This document shows, one piece after another, positions 29,101 through 37,976 of a stretch of DNA of 64,000 bases. Source of the DNA: Aquimarina sediminis (GTDB lineage Bacteria > Bacteroidota > Bacteroidia > Flavobacteriales > Flavobacteriaceae); the NCBI RefSeq assembly GCF_002895435.1, contig NZ_POYJ01000010.1, positions 62,001 to 126,000 of the forward strand. The letters run 5' to 3'. The position numbers were made by a program, and so were the translations under genes. How positions within the stretch are numbered: position 1 is the first letter of the stretch; every line of letters starts with the position of its first letter. The notes under the pieces were generated by a model. That model saw only the letters and a program-made list of their open reading frames with translations, had not been told where the DNA came from and ran no database searches.

Positions 29101-30215
29101 TAAGAAGTCATAAAGTAAATCATAGAGTTCCTACAGTATTTGTTGAACAAGGATCATATGCTAATGGAAAACTTACGTTAAACATCATTAATAAACATGC
29201 ATCTAGTCAAATGACCTTTAATGGTAATGTAAGAGCTACTGAGCAATCAAAAGAACATAGCATAACTAAAACGATAGCACTATCAGGAGCTTATACCCAA
29301 AAAATAACAATTGACACCGGATACTTGTTTGATATAGGGTTCTCGATTGCAGGAGAAAACTCATCACAATTAGATGCTCTGTATTTGGCAGATGGCCCAT
29401 GGGGTATTGATTATAATGAACAAGGAGTTGTTGTTAAAAACTTTGAAGTAACAGAACATAGCAAAACTATATCAGAAGATAAATACATTGTGGAGCGTAA
29501 TGCCATGGTAGAAGGTAATGCTAAAGAAACTATTAACCTATTTAGAAATATTCTTGCTGGTGAACTTACACTAGATGTATCTGAGTATAATGCTATACAA
29601 TTTGAAATGTTTAATGATAAAGATATCGAGGTAATACTAGTTACTGAGGATCTTACAGATTGGAATGATAGATTACGATATAAGATAGACATGTCTAACC
29701 AAAAAAAGACATATACACTTTCATTTTCTGATTTTGTAGATGGCAATGGAGAAAAAGTAGCTGTAAAAAAAGTAAGAAGTATCGTCTTTTCGATTCTGGG
29801 TAATTATCAAAGCTTCTCCCCTTTCTTTCTTAAAGTTTCTGACCTAGCTTTTACAGTCGCATCTGAAACAAATACGGAGATCGATACAGAATCTGATACA
29901 GATACTACCCCAGAAACAACCTCAGAGGAGGAAGAAATAGCAGAAGTTGAAACAAATGAGCTTACCGTATATGCTAAACTTAAAAACTATCCTAACCCAT
30001 TTACGACTACCACTACAATTCAAGTTCCTGGAGTACATGATAGATTAGATATGGTTGTTATAGATATGCTAGGTAGAGTGGTTAGACAAGAAACCGTGGT
30101 ACTAAACAATAACCTAATAACTTTTGAAGCCAAGAATCTAACGCCAGGAATATACAGATATAGTATACAAGGTGATAGCAAACAACAATACAAGGGTAGT
30201 TTTTTGATACAATAA
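26193..30215 (+). CDS. T9SS-secreted DUF4114 protein with calcium-binding TSP3-type repeats (paralog 1)
   Basis: A 1340-aa secreted protein. Signal peptide 1-19 (ends YSQQ). About 20-245 is a propeller-like region of the DUF6923 type (YQVISGALKAYDPITG, GGGYAADVDADGNLWV). About 255-510 holds many D-x-D-x-D-G motifs like thrombospondin type 3 repeats, expected to bind calcium. About 600-735 is DUF4114, with GIGWVLLANAW and the hallmark CDNDFNDALFYI. A long region without a named domain follows, including GNNGGLESNGDLA. The C-terminal ~75 residues are a T9SS type A sorting tail (NYPNPF, then GIYRYSIQG). It is 26% charged-acidic in the repeats and very similar to the gene at 33842. Probably a surface or matrix adhesin. 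The leader has a hairpin (26160-26181) just before the start. Confidence 0.88.
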   Translation: MKKVTTLITILIALSTYSQQSFDCDEGNFYQVISGALKAYDPITGSYSDALHTYATTYNAGGYNPEDNYLYAIKKGDKHLLRIAKDMIVDLGAVSASGTTVFGGGYAADVDADGNLWVYQNNTKKTFHKITNLKDYDGSSAPVFEVIEADQTSPSTCADIAYINGSFYGGSRGKLYKWDLSSDTPVFSQKTVTNLPTSTFGAAYADANNRLYLSDNSGGLYLINDYESSTPTATLLNLTETTNSNDGFKCANGISPLDKDQDGALDSMDADTDGDGITNIVECKGIDPYGDADGDDLYNYLDDDISGNGDNVVQDTFDRDSDGIPDFMDIDSDNDGIYDIVEAGQGDKDTNNDGIHNASDTNFLDSDLDGLADAFDPDQGNSFTPIDTDGDTIYDCYDIDSDNDGVVDIIEGQNSATYQGLSGVDADSDGMDDAFDSDYGGTTNGTINTDGTDNYDHLDTDSDNDGISDSTEAYDSDGDGVAETTISGIDDDEDGLDDNFDLRKSSFDPENGGQTPASFPLPPICDRYNYLGTFTSDGTPLYLDGQDVVTQETLDLINNALPEGYPVPDFNPHYISSGYDTDVEVLEQVDIWVTFVGEGAGYKNTLGFYTYDLNNPSPSIPAPEDITIVFPNVSAVGSGGGLQIGDKVKIGTFSANTGIGWVLLANAWSDGCVGTGYWQLHSNPDFNPESNESLRHHNVLLSDPDNERIILGFEDIRRDYVSCDNDFNDALFYITGSPYSAISTSNCVNINTATNVTSGNNGGLESNGDLANLIAKRNFNRTKTNAVFNTKKAQKRFQPGKRSYKSANGEDLSIHFPKTGIFGTESTHVSSPKDLLGITNAEAVFSVDYYQGEERVAVALATSTKGSIYDHSKTICDRLNGSKLLDVRTVDIKNHTIMSTKIERVTGEIEYTLTFSIRKAEFENEIYSLWNIGNYPDGDYINFQVWGGSVPQVANIANHILDSFTINKPLRSHKVNHRVPTVFVEQGSYANGKLTLNIINKHASSQMTFNGNVRATEQSKEHSITKTIALSGAYTQKITIDTGYLFDIGFSIAGENSSQLDALYLADGPWGIDYNEQGVVVKNFEVTEHSKTISEDKYIVERNAMVEGNAKETINLFRNILAGELTLDVSEYNAIQFEMFNDKDIEVILVTEDLTDWNDRLRYKIDMSNQKKTYTLSFSDFVDGNGEKVAVKKVRSIVFSILGNYQSFSPFFLKVSDLAFTVASETNTEIDTESDTDTTPETTSEEEEIAEVETNELTVYAKLKNYPNPFTTTTTIQVPGVHDRLDMVVIDMLGRVVRQETVVLNNNLITFEAKNLTPGIYRYSIQGDSKQQYKGSFLIQ

Positions 30216-30249
30216 AGATTAAGGTTGGTTTTTTCATGATTTGGGTAGT

Positions 30250-30279
30250 AACGAGGGTAATGATATCATTATCCTCGTT
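30250..30279 (+). terminator. Terminator between convergent genes
   Basis: A 15-bp stem (30250-30264 with 30265-30279, one G-T wobble) with no free loop beyond the central bases. It follows the T9SS gene and is followed by ATTTATTT on the plus strand. Its right arm overlaps the stop codon of the minus-strand TPR gene. Confidence 0.7.
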
Positions 30280-32353
30280 ATTTATTTAGTTCCATTATCT
30301 TTTTGTCAAAAATAGGTCGTCTTAAGAAATACCATTTTAGCTTAAATCCAAATTCTATATACTCAAATCCTGCTGCAGTAGCCGAAGCAATATTACTATA
30401 CATACCATATATATTGGCATTAAAACGTTCTGAAAAACGATGCCCAAACTTTGATTCTGCTCTAAACGTAGATGAGCCCGGGTCATCTTCTACAAACTGA
30501 CGCCCCAACGCGGCACTTACTTTATAAAACCAATTTTTCTGAGGATCACTTACAACTTCTGCAAATACTTCTCCTAGATTAAATCTTTCTGGGCTAAAAT
30601 AAATCTCTGGAACCGAGTTCTTAAAAGAAATGTATTGATAATTAAGACCCATTTTTAAGGCAGGTCTTTGTAAGAGAGTATAATATAATGAGGTAAACAA
30701 CAGGTTTCTAGTATTCTCATCTGTTTGCGACGTATACATATATTGAGTATACCATCCCAAATTTATATTGGTCCCCAAATTATAATTCAAAAAATAATTA
30801 TTCATTACAATCTCTCTATTCAATAAATCCGCATTAAAATTTTGTAACTCTCGCTTGTACCCGAGATCTAGGTTCTGAAGTCTAAGAGGTTTTGTTTTTA
30901 ATACCGTCTCCGAAACTATTTCTGTATAATCCTCGGTAAACCCGTCTGCATTGGTAACCCCTACTCTGGATTGCAAAGAGGCTCTACCACTGAACTTATA
31001 TAAAAACCCAACAGAAAAATCATGAGAAGATGCCGTATTTCTGGTCACTGTATTTTTTGTAGTTCTATAATCATATTTTATCTCTGGTATAAATTTTACC
31101 GATAACGGAATCTCTGACCTCACCGTCACATTAACTGCCTCATTGTTCCCATTATCAAAAGTAAATGCAGTTTTTTCTTCGATAAAAGGGGTATGAGACT
31201 TTTTTAGAGTTTTTATTAATTTTTCTGCATCCTGTTGTTTAGGATAATACTTTAGCGTCTTAAAAGCATAGGTATACGATTTTTTATCATCTCCTACCGC
31301 TCTATAGGCATTTGCTATTCCTAAATTACCATCAAAAGAGCTTTTGTCTTTTTCCAAAATCAAATTATAATTGTCCAAACTGGTTTTAAACTTACCAGTA
31401 TACATTCCATGAGCAGCCTGCAAAGCTAATACTCTGGAGTTATCGGGATATAGTGATTGTAATTGCGTTATATCTCTCTGTGCGGACATAAATTTTCTAT
31501 TCCATAATAAAGCTTGTATGTATCTTTCTCTTGCAGATAGATAGAGTTCTTTATCATCTTTAAATTTTTCTGCCTTATCCAATACCAGATCAGCAGTAGC
31601 TAATGCTTTTTTCTCTTTATGCTCTTTATGAGCAACAAGAGCCAAACCATTTAAAGATAAAATACTGTCCTTAGGATTTGATGCCAACGCTATATATGTT
31701 TTTTCTGCATTTTCGAGATCATTTGTAATTAAATATATATTTGCCTTATTTAACTGTGTATCCTTATCATTAGGAAAATCGATCAGGTTTTTATCCAATA
31801 AAGCTATCGCTTGGTCATAGTTCTTATTTTGTGCAATAGTATTGGCATATCCAAGTCTAATATACTTTCTGGATAATAGTGCATTGGGATTACCCTCCTG
31901 TATCTGTAATGCTTTGTTTACCAATTCTAATGCGGTTTTATATTTCTTTAGATTAGAAAGTGTATTGGCATACCCTAATACGGCAGGAAAATTCGTACTA
32001 TCCTCTTTGATCAATTTTTCATAAAACGTCTCTGCCTTTGTAAATTGGCTATCCCATAGCAGTGACTCTGCATAATTTAACTTAATCTCAAAATCATCTG
32101 GGTATTCAGACTTCAGTTCTGTAAAAATAGATACTGCCCGTTTTGAATCTCCTAATAACCCAACCGCTCTTCCAAAACATAGGCGGGCAGTTTTATTTTC
32201 TGGATATTGTTTTAAAATTGTAGTAAAAAAGGTTTTTGCTTTGCCATATTTTCCAGTTTCTAAATAATTAAAACCTTCTTGCATATCCTGTGCAAATAAA
32301 GATAAAAATGGAAACAAGAATAACAGACTAAAAAAAAATAGTTTAGTACGCAT
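30278..32353 (-). CDS. TPR protein with C-terminal YaiO-like outer membrane beta-barrel
   Basis: 691 aa from the ATG at 32353, which gives a clean signal peptide (MRTKLFFFSLLFLF ... SLFAQ). The longer frame to 32452 adds 33 residues of unlikely leader. About 20-400 are TPR repeats (for example YPENKTARLCFGRAVGLLGD). About 425-691 is predicted outer-membrane barrel, with alternating strands and a YaiO-like ending (EYIEFGFKLKWYF). TPR-plus-barrel proteins such as PgaA and BcsC guide nascent polysaccharide through the periplasm and outer membrane. With a GT2, a flippase and a GT4 nearby, an exopolysaccharide export role is plausible but inferred. It is convergent with the T9SS gene. Confidence 0.82.
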   Translation of the reverse strand: MRTKLFFFSLLFLFPFLSLFAQDMQEGFNYLETGKYGKAKTFFTTILKQYPENKTARLCFGRAVGLLGDSKRAVSIFTELKSEYPDDFEIKLNYAESLLWDSQFTKAETFYEKLIKEDSTNFPAVLGYANTLSNLKKYKTALELVNKALQIQEGNPNALLSRKYIRLGYANTIAQNKNYDQAIALLDKNLIDFPNDKDTQLNKANIYLITNDLENAEKTYIALASNPKDSILSLNGLALVAHKEHKEKKALATADLVLDKAEKFKDDKELYLSARERYIQALLWNRKFMSAQRDITQLQSLYPDNSRVLALQAAHGMYTGKFKTSLDNYNLILEKDKSSFDGNLGIANAYRAVGDDKKSYTYAFKTLKYYPKQQDAEKLIKTLKKSHTPFIEEKTAFTFDNGNNEAVNVTVRSEIPLSVKFIPEIKYDYRTTKNTVTRNTASSHDFSVGFLYKFSGRASLQSRVGVTNADGFTEDYTEIVSETVLKTKPLRLQNLDLGYKRELQNFNADLLNREIVMNNYFLNYNLGTNINLGWYTQYMYTSQTDENTRNLLFTSLYYTLLQRPALKMGLNYQYISFKNSVPEIYFSPERFNLGEVFAEVVSDPQKNWFYKVSAALGRQFVEDDPGSSTFRAESKFGHRFSERFNANIYGMYSNIASATAAGFEYIEFGFKLKWYFLRRPIFDKKIMELNK

Positions 32354-32906
32354 CTTTTTGTGTAATAGTTGATTAATATTGTTAAAGTAAGAATATCTAA
32401 AAAAACAGGCATCAAAAAATTTGATAAGTTTTATAAAAAATAATACTGTCACCCATGATTCAATTCAAAAAAATAGCATGTATTAACATAATTTTATATA
32501 ATTTAGACTTTAAACGGGGGGAAAACCCCCTTTGCTCAACATCAAAATTCTACAAAAAGCACTTTTTTCTTTAACATGTGTAGTATTTTTCCTTCATTCA
32601 AATGTTAAAGAAAAGTTAAAATTTAAGTCAAAAACAACTGATTATCGACAAAATACACTGTTTTTGGCACCTACGTAAACATTTTGCGGTTTTACCGTAA
32701 AGAAGTTTCAAAAACAGGTATTACTTTTACAATGAGTTGATAACTAGTATTTAACGATCAATTCACAAGTAAAGTAAATTCGTCAAAATGTAAAATAGTC
32801 TTCAAAAATCCCCAGAAGAATGTTTAACATTAATTAAAAGATTTAAGACCAAAAGATCATATAAAAGGTCGCTCTTATAAACCAATACTTCTACTACCCC
32901 GGAGGT
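32354..32906. other. Divergent intergenic region with GC hairpin
   Basis: No gene. A G/C hairpin (GGGGGG 32516-32521, loop AAAA, CCCCC 32526-32530) stands out in the AT-rich DNA and would lie in the leader of the TPR/barrel gene. The 13-mer GGTTTTACCGTAA at 32688-32700 matches 5432-5444 exactly. GGAGG at 32901-32905 abuts the first possible ATG of the GT2 gene. Confidence 0.5.
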
Positions 32907-33734
32907 ATGTCCCAAAATCTAAAAATGATGACGAAAACTACAGGAATTATTATCCCGTGCTATAATGAGTTTTATAGACTGGATCAAAAAAAGTTTTGCA
33001 ATTTTCTAAGCCAAAACTCAAATTACCACTTATGTTTTGTGAATGACGGAAGTTCTGATGACACTTTAAAAATGTTATGTGAACTTAAAAAATTCGATTC
33101 TCAAAGAATATCAGTACTTGATCTCCAAACCAACCAAGGTAAAGCCACAGCGGTACAAACAGGTGCTAATTATCTAGCCGATATCGATTATATTGACAAT
33201 ATAGCCTTTCTTGATGCCGATCTTTCTACTTCATTAGAAGAAATGGACAATCTGGTAACAAAATTAAATAGTGATCCAAAATTAACCATGGTTTTCGGAT
33301 CTAGAAAAGCCGACGAATCAAATAATATCGACAGAAATATTATTAGAAAATTTTTATCAAATTTTGTTGGGTTCTTTATCCGATTTATTCTTCAACTTCC
33401 TATTAAAGATACCCAATGTGGAGCTAAAGTTTTTAAGAAAAGTATTATTGAAAACGTATATAGCCAAAAATTTATTAGCCGATGGTTATTTGACATAGAA
33501 ATATTTCTTCGATTAAAAAAGCATATCGGATTAACCGACCTATTAAACTGTATTAGTGAAGAACCACTAGACAGCTGGATTGAAGTAGAGGGTTCTAAAA
33601 TTACACTAAAAGATTCTTTCCTTATCCCTTTCAATTTATTAATGATCTGGTTTAGCTATTTCAAAATGAATACAGATAATAAAAATGCTTCAGAGATTTT
33701 CAATATTAAAACAAATTATTATATGGTAAGATAA
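32907..33734 (+). CDS. GT2 glycosyltransferase, dolichyl-phosphate glucosyltransferase-like
   Basis: A 275-aa family 2 glycosyltransferase of the ALG5/DPG-synthase-like branch. It has TGIIIPCYNE at the start, CFVNDGSSDDT (nucleotide binding), NQGKATAVQTGA, the metal-binding DADLS, a QCGAKVFKK segment and SRWLFDIEIFLRLK. There is no TM anchor. The start is uncertain: ATG 32907 sits directly against GGAGG, too close for a Shine-Dalgarno. ATG 32928 would match the paralog at 52006, which begins two residues before GIIIPCYNE. It probably transfers a sugar to a lipid phosphate for the matrix polysaccharide. It is divergent from the TPR/barrel gene. Confidence 0.9.
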   Translation: MSQNLKMMTKTTGIIIPCYNEFYRLDQKKFCNFLSQNSNYHLCFVNDGSSDDTLKMLCELKKFDSQRISVLDLQTNQGKATAVQTGANYLADIDYIDNIAFLDADLSTSLEEMDNLVTKLNSDPKLTMVFGSRKADESNNIDRNIIRKFLSNFVGFFIRFILQLPIKDTQCGAKVFKKSIIENVYSQKFISRWLFDIEIFLRLKKHIGLTDLLNCISEEPLDSWIEVEGSKITLKDSFLIPFNLLMIWFSYFKMNTDNKNASEIFNIKTNYYMVR

Positions 33735-33841
33735 CTACTTTTCTTCTTTACGAAAACCAAATCAAACCAACATTTTTTAACAATATAAAAACGCCTGTAT
33801 CCATCTACCAACAATGGATATAAGCGACACAATAGTAAATT

Positions 33842-36800
33842 ATGAAAAAGACCATTACTCTTTTGGTAATTATTCTAACAATGGGTATTACCAATGCTCA
33901 ACAACCTTTTGATTGTAATGAAGGAAAGTTTTACCAAGTAATTTCTGGAGCATTACGATCATATGACCCCGTAACAGGAACATACTCGGATCCTCTTCAT
34001 ACTCATACTGCGTATAACGCAGGAGGATACAATCCTGTAGATAATTTTTTATATGCCATACGCAACAGTGACAAGCATTTATTACGAATAGGTACAGATC
34101 TTATAGTAGACCTTGGTGCTGTTGCTCAAAATGGCGGTATTTCATTTGGTGGCGGATACGCTGCAGATGTGGATAGTGATGGAAATTTATGGGTCTTCCA
34201 AAATGCTATTGACAAACAGTCATTTCATAAAATTACTAACCTGCAAGACTATGATGGTTCTTCACCACCTGTATTTGAAATTGTAGTGTCTAATCAGGCT
34301 TCACCCAGTACTTGTGCAGATATCGTATTTATCGATGGCAACCTATATGGCGGTAGTAAAGGAAATGTATATAAATGGGACCTTACCACAGCTACCCCTG
34401 CTTTTAGCTATACATCTGTAACAGATTTACCAAGTGATACATTTGGCGCTTGTTATACAGATACGAGTAATAGGTTATATGTATCAAGTAACAAAGGAGG
34501 GTTATACCTGGTAAATGATTACCAAGCTGCCTCGCCTTATGCTTCGTTGCTAAACAATACTGAAGTTACCAACTCCAATGATGGGTTTAAATGTGCGGTA
34601 GGGGTATCTCCTATCGACGCCGATAAAGATGAAGTTTTAGATCCATTTGATAAAGATACTGACGGTGACGGGATTCCTGATGTCGTAGAAGGTGGCGGAA
34701 CCGATCCGTATGGAGATGATGATTCTGATGGAATATTTAACTACCTAGATCCCGATTTTGGAAATACCTGTAATAGCGGTGTATCTCTTGCTTTTGATAC
34801 TGATAGAGATGGAATACCAAATGTATTAGATCTAGATAGTGATAATGATGGAATATTTGATATCGTTGAAGCTGGTTTAGGAAGCTACGATACTAATGGA
34901 GATGGTTTTTTTAATAGCCAGGACACTAATTTTGTAGATTCTGATCTCGACGGAATTGCCGATATAGTAGATGTAGACCAAACCGGAGTTGCGTTCTACC
35001 CGGCAGATACAGATGGAGATTTAATCTATGACCCTTACGATATTGATTCTGATCAAGATGGGATCATCGATCTTATTGAAGGTCAAAATAGTGCAAGTTT
35101 TGTAACACTTTCTGGATTAGATCAGGATAGAGATGGTATGGATGATGCTTTTGATCCCGACAACGGAGGAACTCCTCAAGGATACATAAATACAGATGGT
35201 ACTGATAATCCAGATTTCTTAGATACCGATTCTAACAACGATGGTACTCTAGATACCGTAGACGGATATGATACCAATAGCGATGGAACAGCAGATACCG
35301 TAGCATCTGGAAATGACTTTGATCAAGACGGATTAGATGATAATTTTGATTTAAAAGAAACTGTATTTGATTCTGATAATGGAGATCAGACACCTAGTAG
35401 TTTTCCTGTATTGAGTGTAGGTCAGCGATATCAATACCCAGGGACTTATAATGGTAATGGAACTCCAGACTATTTGGCAACCAATGAGACATTAGCTTCA
35501 GACTATCTTAATCGTATTGATAGTGCGTTACCAGAGGGAAGTTCTGTTGCGGACCTTAACCCTAATTATATATATTCAGATTACGACACAGATGTTATAC
35601 TAGAAAGCAGCACTAATATTTCGGTAACTTTTATAGGTGAAAACACTAATTATAAAAACACACTAGGTTTTTATACATACGACATTAATAGCCCATTATC
35701 ACAAACTCCAAATCCAGAAGATATAACAGTCGTTTTTCCTAATGCATCTAAAGTAGGTAGCGATGGCGAGCTAATTGCTGGAAATACAGTAAGTATTGGT
35801 AGTTTTCCCGCAAATACAGGAATTGGGTGGGTATTATTGGCAGATGGCTGGAACGGTACATCTGTAGATTCTGGATTATGGCAAATCTATACTAATCCAG
35901 ATTACAATCCAGAATGTGATGAAGCATTACGCCCTCATAATATTTTATTAGCAGATACTGCTAATGAAACTATAGTATTAGGTTTTGAAGATATTAGAAG
36001 GGACTATCCAGGTGCGGATCATGATTTTAATGATTTATTGTTTCATGTATCAGCAAACCAATATTCAGATTTAAAAACTACAAATATCCTCGAATTAACA
36101 GAAGAAGGTGTTGTTACTTCAGGAAATAATGGTGGATTAGAAAGCAACGGTGATTTGGCCAGTCTGATCGCTAAGAGAAATTTCTTAAGGTCTAAAACAA
36201 ACAAAGTCCATAACCAAAAGAAGTATCAACAACGCTTTGCTCCTGGCCAAAAATCGTACAAAACAGGAAACAATCTAGATCTAAGTGTCTATTTTCCAAC
36301 CACGGGTGCTTCTGGCACAGAAACATCTTTTGTTTCTAGCCCTGATGATTTGATTGGTATAACGAATGCCACTGCCGTATTTTCAATAGACTACTATAAT
36401 CAAACTAAAAGAGTTGGAGCAGCATTGGCAATGGCTACCGAAGGATCTGTTTATGATCACTCTAAAACAATATGTGATAGGCTTAATGGTTCTGTACTCG
36501 AAGATATTAGAACATTAAAAATTAGAAATCATACATTGGTAAATACCAAAATCAGAAGAGCCACTGGAGAAATTGAACAAGCATTACACTTCTCTGTAAG
36601 AATTGACGAATATCAGAATGAATTGTACAGCTTATGGAATATAGATCAATATCCCGAAGGTGATTACCTTAACTTTCAAATCTGGGGAGGTTCTATACCA
36701 CAAGTAGCAACAATTGCTAACTCTATCATTGATAAATTAGTTGGTCAGAAATCACTTGGCAAAACCTTTATCCCTAATAATATCCCATCGGTATTCGTAC

Positions 36801-37858
36801 AAAAAGGATTTTATAGAGATGGTAAGCTTGTGCTTAATATGATTAACAAATCTGGTGTAAGTCAGTTCAATTTTAGAGGAAATAAAAGAGCTACTGAGTT
36901 ATCTGATGAAGAATTAATTACTAAAACCATATCACTATCTGGCAAATATCAGGAGACAGTTACTATAGAAACAGGTTTCTTATTTGATATTGGATTTGCG
37001 ATCACTGGAGATAACCCAAATCAGGCAGATGCATTATACCTTGCTGATGGCCCATGGGGTGTAGATTATCAGGAAAAAGGAGCAACCATATCCAATTTTG
37101 AAATCATTAAAAACAAAAATACAGAAGACAAAGAAAATCATTACAAAATAGAACGAGATGCTAAAGTGAATGGTCGTATAAAAGAAACTGTAAACGTGTT
37201 CAGAAACATTCTTGGCGGAGATCTTACTCTAAACGTTACAAAATATGATGCTATAGAATTTGAGCTATATACAGATAAAGATATTGAAGTAATTTTGGTT
37301 GCTAAAGATCTTACTGATTGGAATAAAAGACTTAGATATACCATAAAAGCGAAGGATACAAAACAAGCTTATACTATTCCTTTTGCTGATTTCTCCAATG
37401 CCACAAAACAAAATGTTACTATAGAAGAACTAAGAAGTGTTGTGTTCTCGATTCAGGGAGATTATCAAAGTTTTACATCTTTTAACTTAGACATCTCTAA
37501 ATTAGCATTTACTGTTGAAACAGCAGAAGAAAATGAAGAAGAGGAGAATACAGCTCCAATAGCTATCGATAGCGATGATATCGAAGATATAACTAATAGC
37601 AGTACGGCAATAACCAATTCTCCAAACCCTTTCAGAACACAAACAGTTATAAAAATGCCTACTCCACAACAAAAACTAACCATTTCTGTGATAGATATGT
37701 TGGGTAGAATAGTGCAGAAGGAAGAATTGGGTAGTACAGGTACTTCAACAGACACCTTTACTTTTACTGCTAAGAATTTACAGCGAGGAGTCTATAAATA
37801 CATTATAAGAGGAGACAACTTTAAGAAAAGATATGAAGGAAGTTTTTTAATACAATAA
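33842..37858 (+). CDS. T9SS-secreted DUF4114 protein with calcium-binding TSP3-type repeats (paralog 2)
   Basis: A 1338-aa paralog of the protein at 26193 with the same order: signal peptide 1-20 (ending TNAQQ), propeller-like region (GGGYAADVDSDGNLWVF), D-x-D-x-D-G repeats about 255-510, DUF4114 ending ADHDFNDLLFHV, then GNNGGLESNGDLA and the region without a name. An acidic linker (ENEEEENTAP) precedes the T9SS tail (NSPNPF, GVYKYIIRG). Two such proteins in one locus suggest partner or phase-specific adhesins. A small dyad (33798-33804 with 33814-33820) lies in its leader. It ends at a strong terminator. Confidence 0.88.
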   Translation: MKKTITLLVIILTMGITNAQQPFDCNEGKFYQVISGALRSYDPVTGTYSDPLHTHTAYNAGGYNPVDNFLYAIRNSDKHLLRIGTDLIVDLGAVAQNGGISFGGGYAADVDSDGNLWVFQNAIDKQSFHKITNLQDYDGSSPPVFEIVVSNQASPSTCADIVFIDGNLYGGSKGNVYKWDLTTATPAFSYTSVTDLPSDTFGACYTDTSNRLYVSSNKGGLYLVNDYQAASPYASLLNNTEVTNSNDGFKCAVGVSPIDADKDEVLDPFDKDTDGDGIPDVVEGGGTDPYGDDDSDGIFNYLDPDFGNTCNSGVSLAFDTDRDGIPNVLDLDSDNDGIFDIVEAGLGSYDTNGDGFFNSQDTNFVDSDLDGIADIVDVDQTGVAFYPADTDGDLIYDPYDIDSDQDGIIDLIEGQNSASFVTLSGLDQDRDGMDDAFDPDNGGTPQGYINTDGTDNPDFLDTDSNNDGTLDTVDGYDTNSDGTADTVASGNDFDQDGLDDNFDLKETVFDSDNGDQTPSSFPVLSVGQRYQYPGTYNGNGTPDYLATNETLASDYLNRIDSALPEGSSVADLNPNYIYSDYDTDVILESSTNISVTFIGENTNYKNTLGFYTYDINSPLSQTPNPEDITVVFPNASKVGSDGELIAGNTVSIGSFPANTGIGWVLLADGWNGTSVDSGLWQIYTNPDYNPECDEALRPHNILLADTANETIVLGFEDIRRDYPGADHDFNDLLFHVSANQYSDLKTTNILELTEEGVVTSGNNGGLESNGDLASLIAKRNFLRSKTNKVHNQKKYQQRFAPGQKSYKTGNNLDLSVYFPTTGASGTETSFVSSPDDLIGITNATAVFSIDYYNQTKRVGAALAMATEGSVYDHSKTICDRLNGSVLEDIRTLKIRNHTLVNTKIRRATGEIEQALHFSVRIDEYQNELYSLWNIDQYPEGDYLNFQIWGGSIPQVATIANSIIDKLVGQKSLGKTFIPNNIPSVFVQKGFYRDGKLVLNMINKSGVSQFNFRGNKRATELSDEELITKTISLSGKYQETVTIETGFLFDIGFAITGDNPNQADALYLADGPWGVDYQEKGATISNFEIIKNKNTEDKENHYKIERDAKVNGRIKETVNVFRNILGGDLTLNVTKYDAIEFELYTDKDIEVILVAKDLTDWNKRLRYTIKAKDTKQAYTIPFADFSNATKQNVTIEELRSVVFSIQGDYQSFTSFNLDISKLAFTVETAEENEEEENTAPIAIDSDDIEDITNSSTAITNSPNPFRTQTVIKMPTPQQKLTISVIDMLGRIVQKEELGSTGTSTDTFTFTAKNLQRGVYKYIIRGDNFKKRYEGSFLIQ

Positions 37859-37870
37859 AATAAACCTAAT

Positions 37871-37907
37871 AAACTGCTATACCATAATACCCATGGTATA
37901 GCAGTTT
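37871..37907 (+). terminator. Rho-independent terminator after the second T9SS gene
   Basis: A 15-bp perfect stem AAACTGCTATACCAT / ATGGTATAGCAGTTT with a 7-base loop AATACCC, followed by TTAT. It starts 12 bp after the stop codon. Confidence 0.85.
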
Positions 37908-37976
37908 TATAAAAAAGGAAGTATCTTTAAGTAATATGGGATAAAAAATGAACTAGACAGTCAAAAACTAATTTTA

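Noticed and set aside
32901..32909. GGAGG as Shine-Dalgarno for the GT2 ATG at 32907
   Set aside because: Only one base separates GGAGG from the ATG, too close to function, and Bacteroidota seldom rely on this signal.
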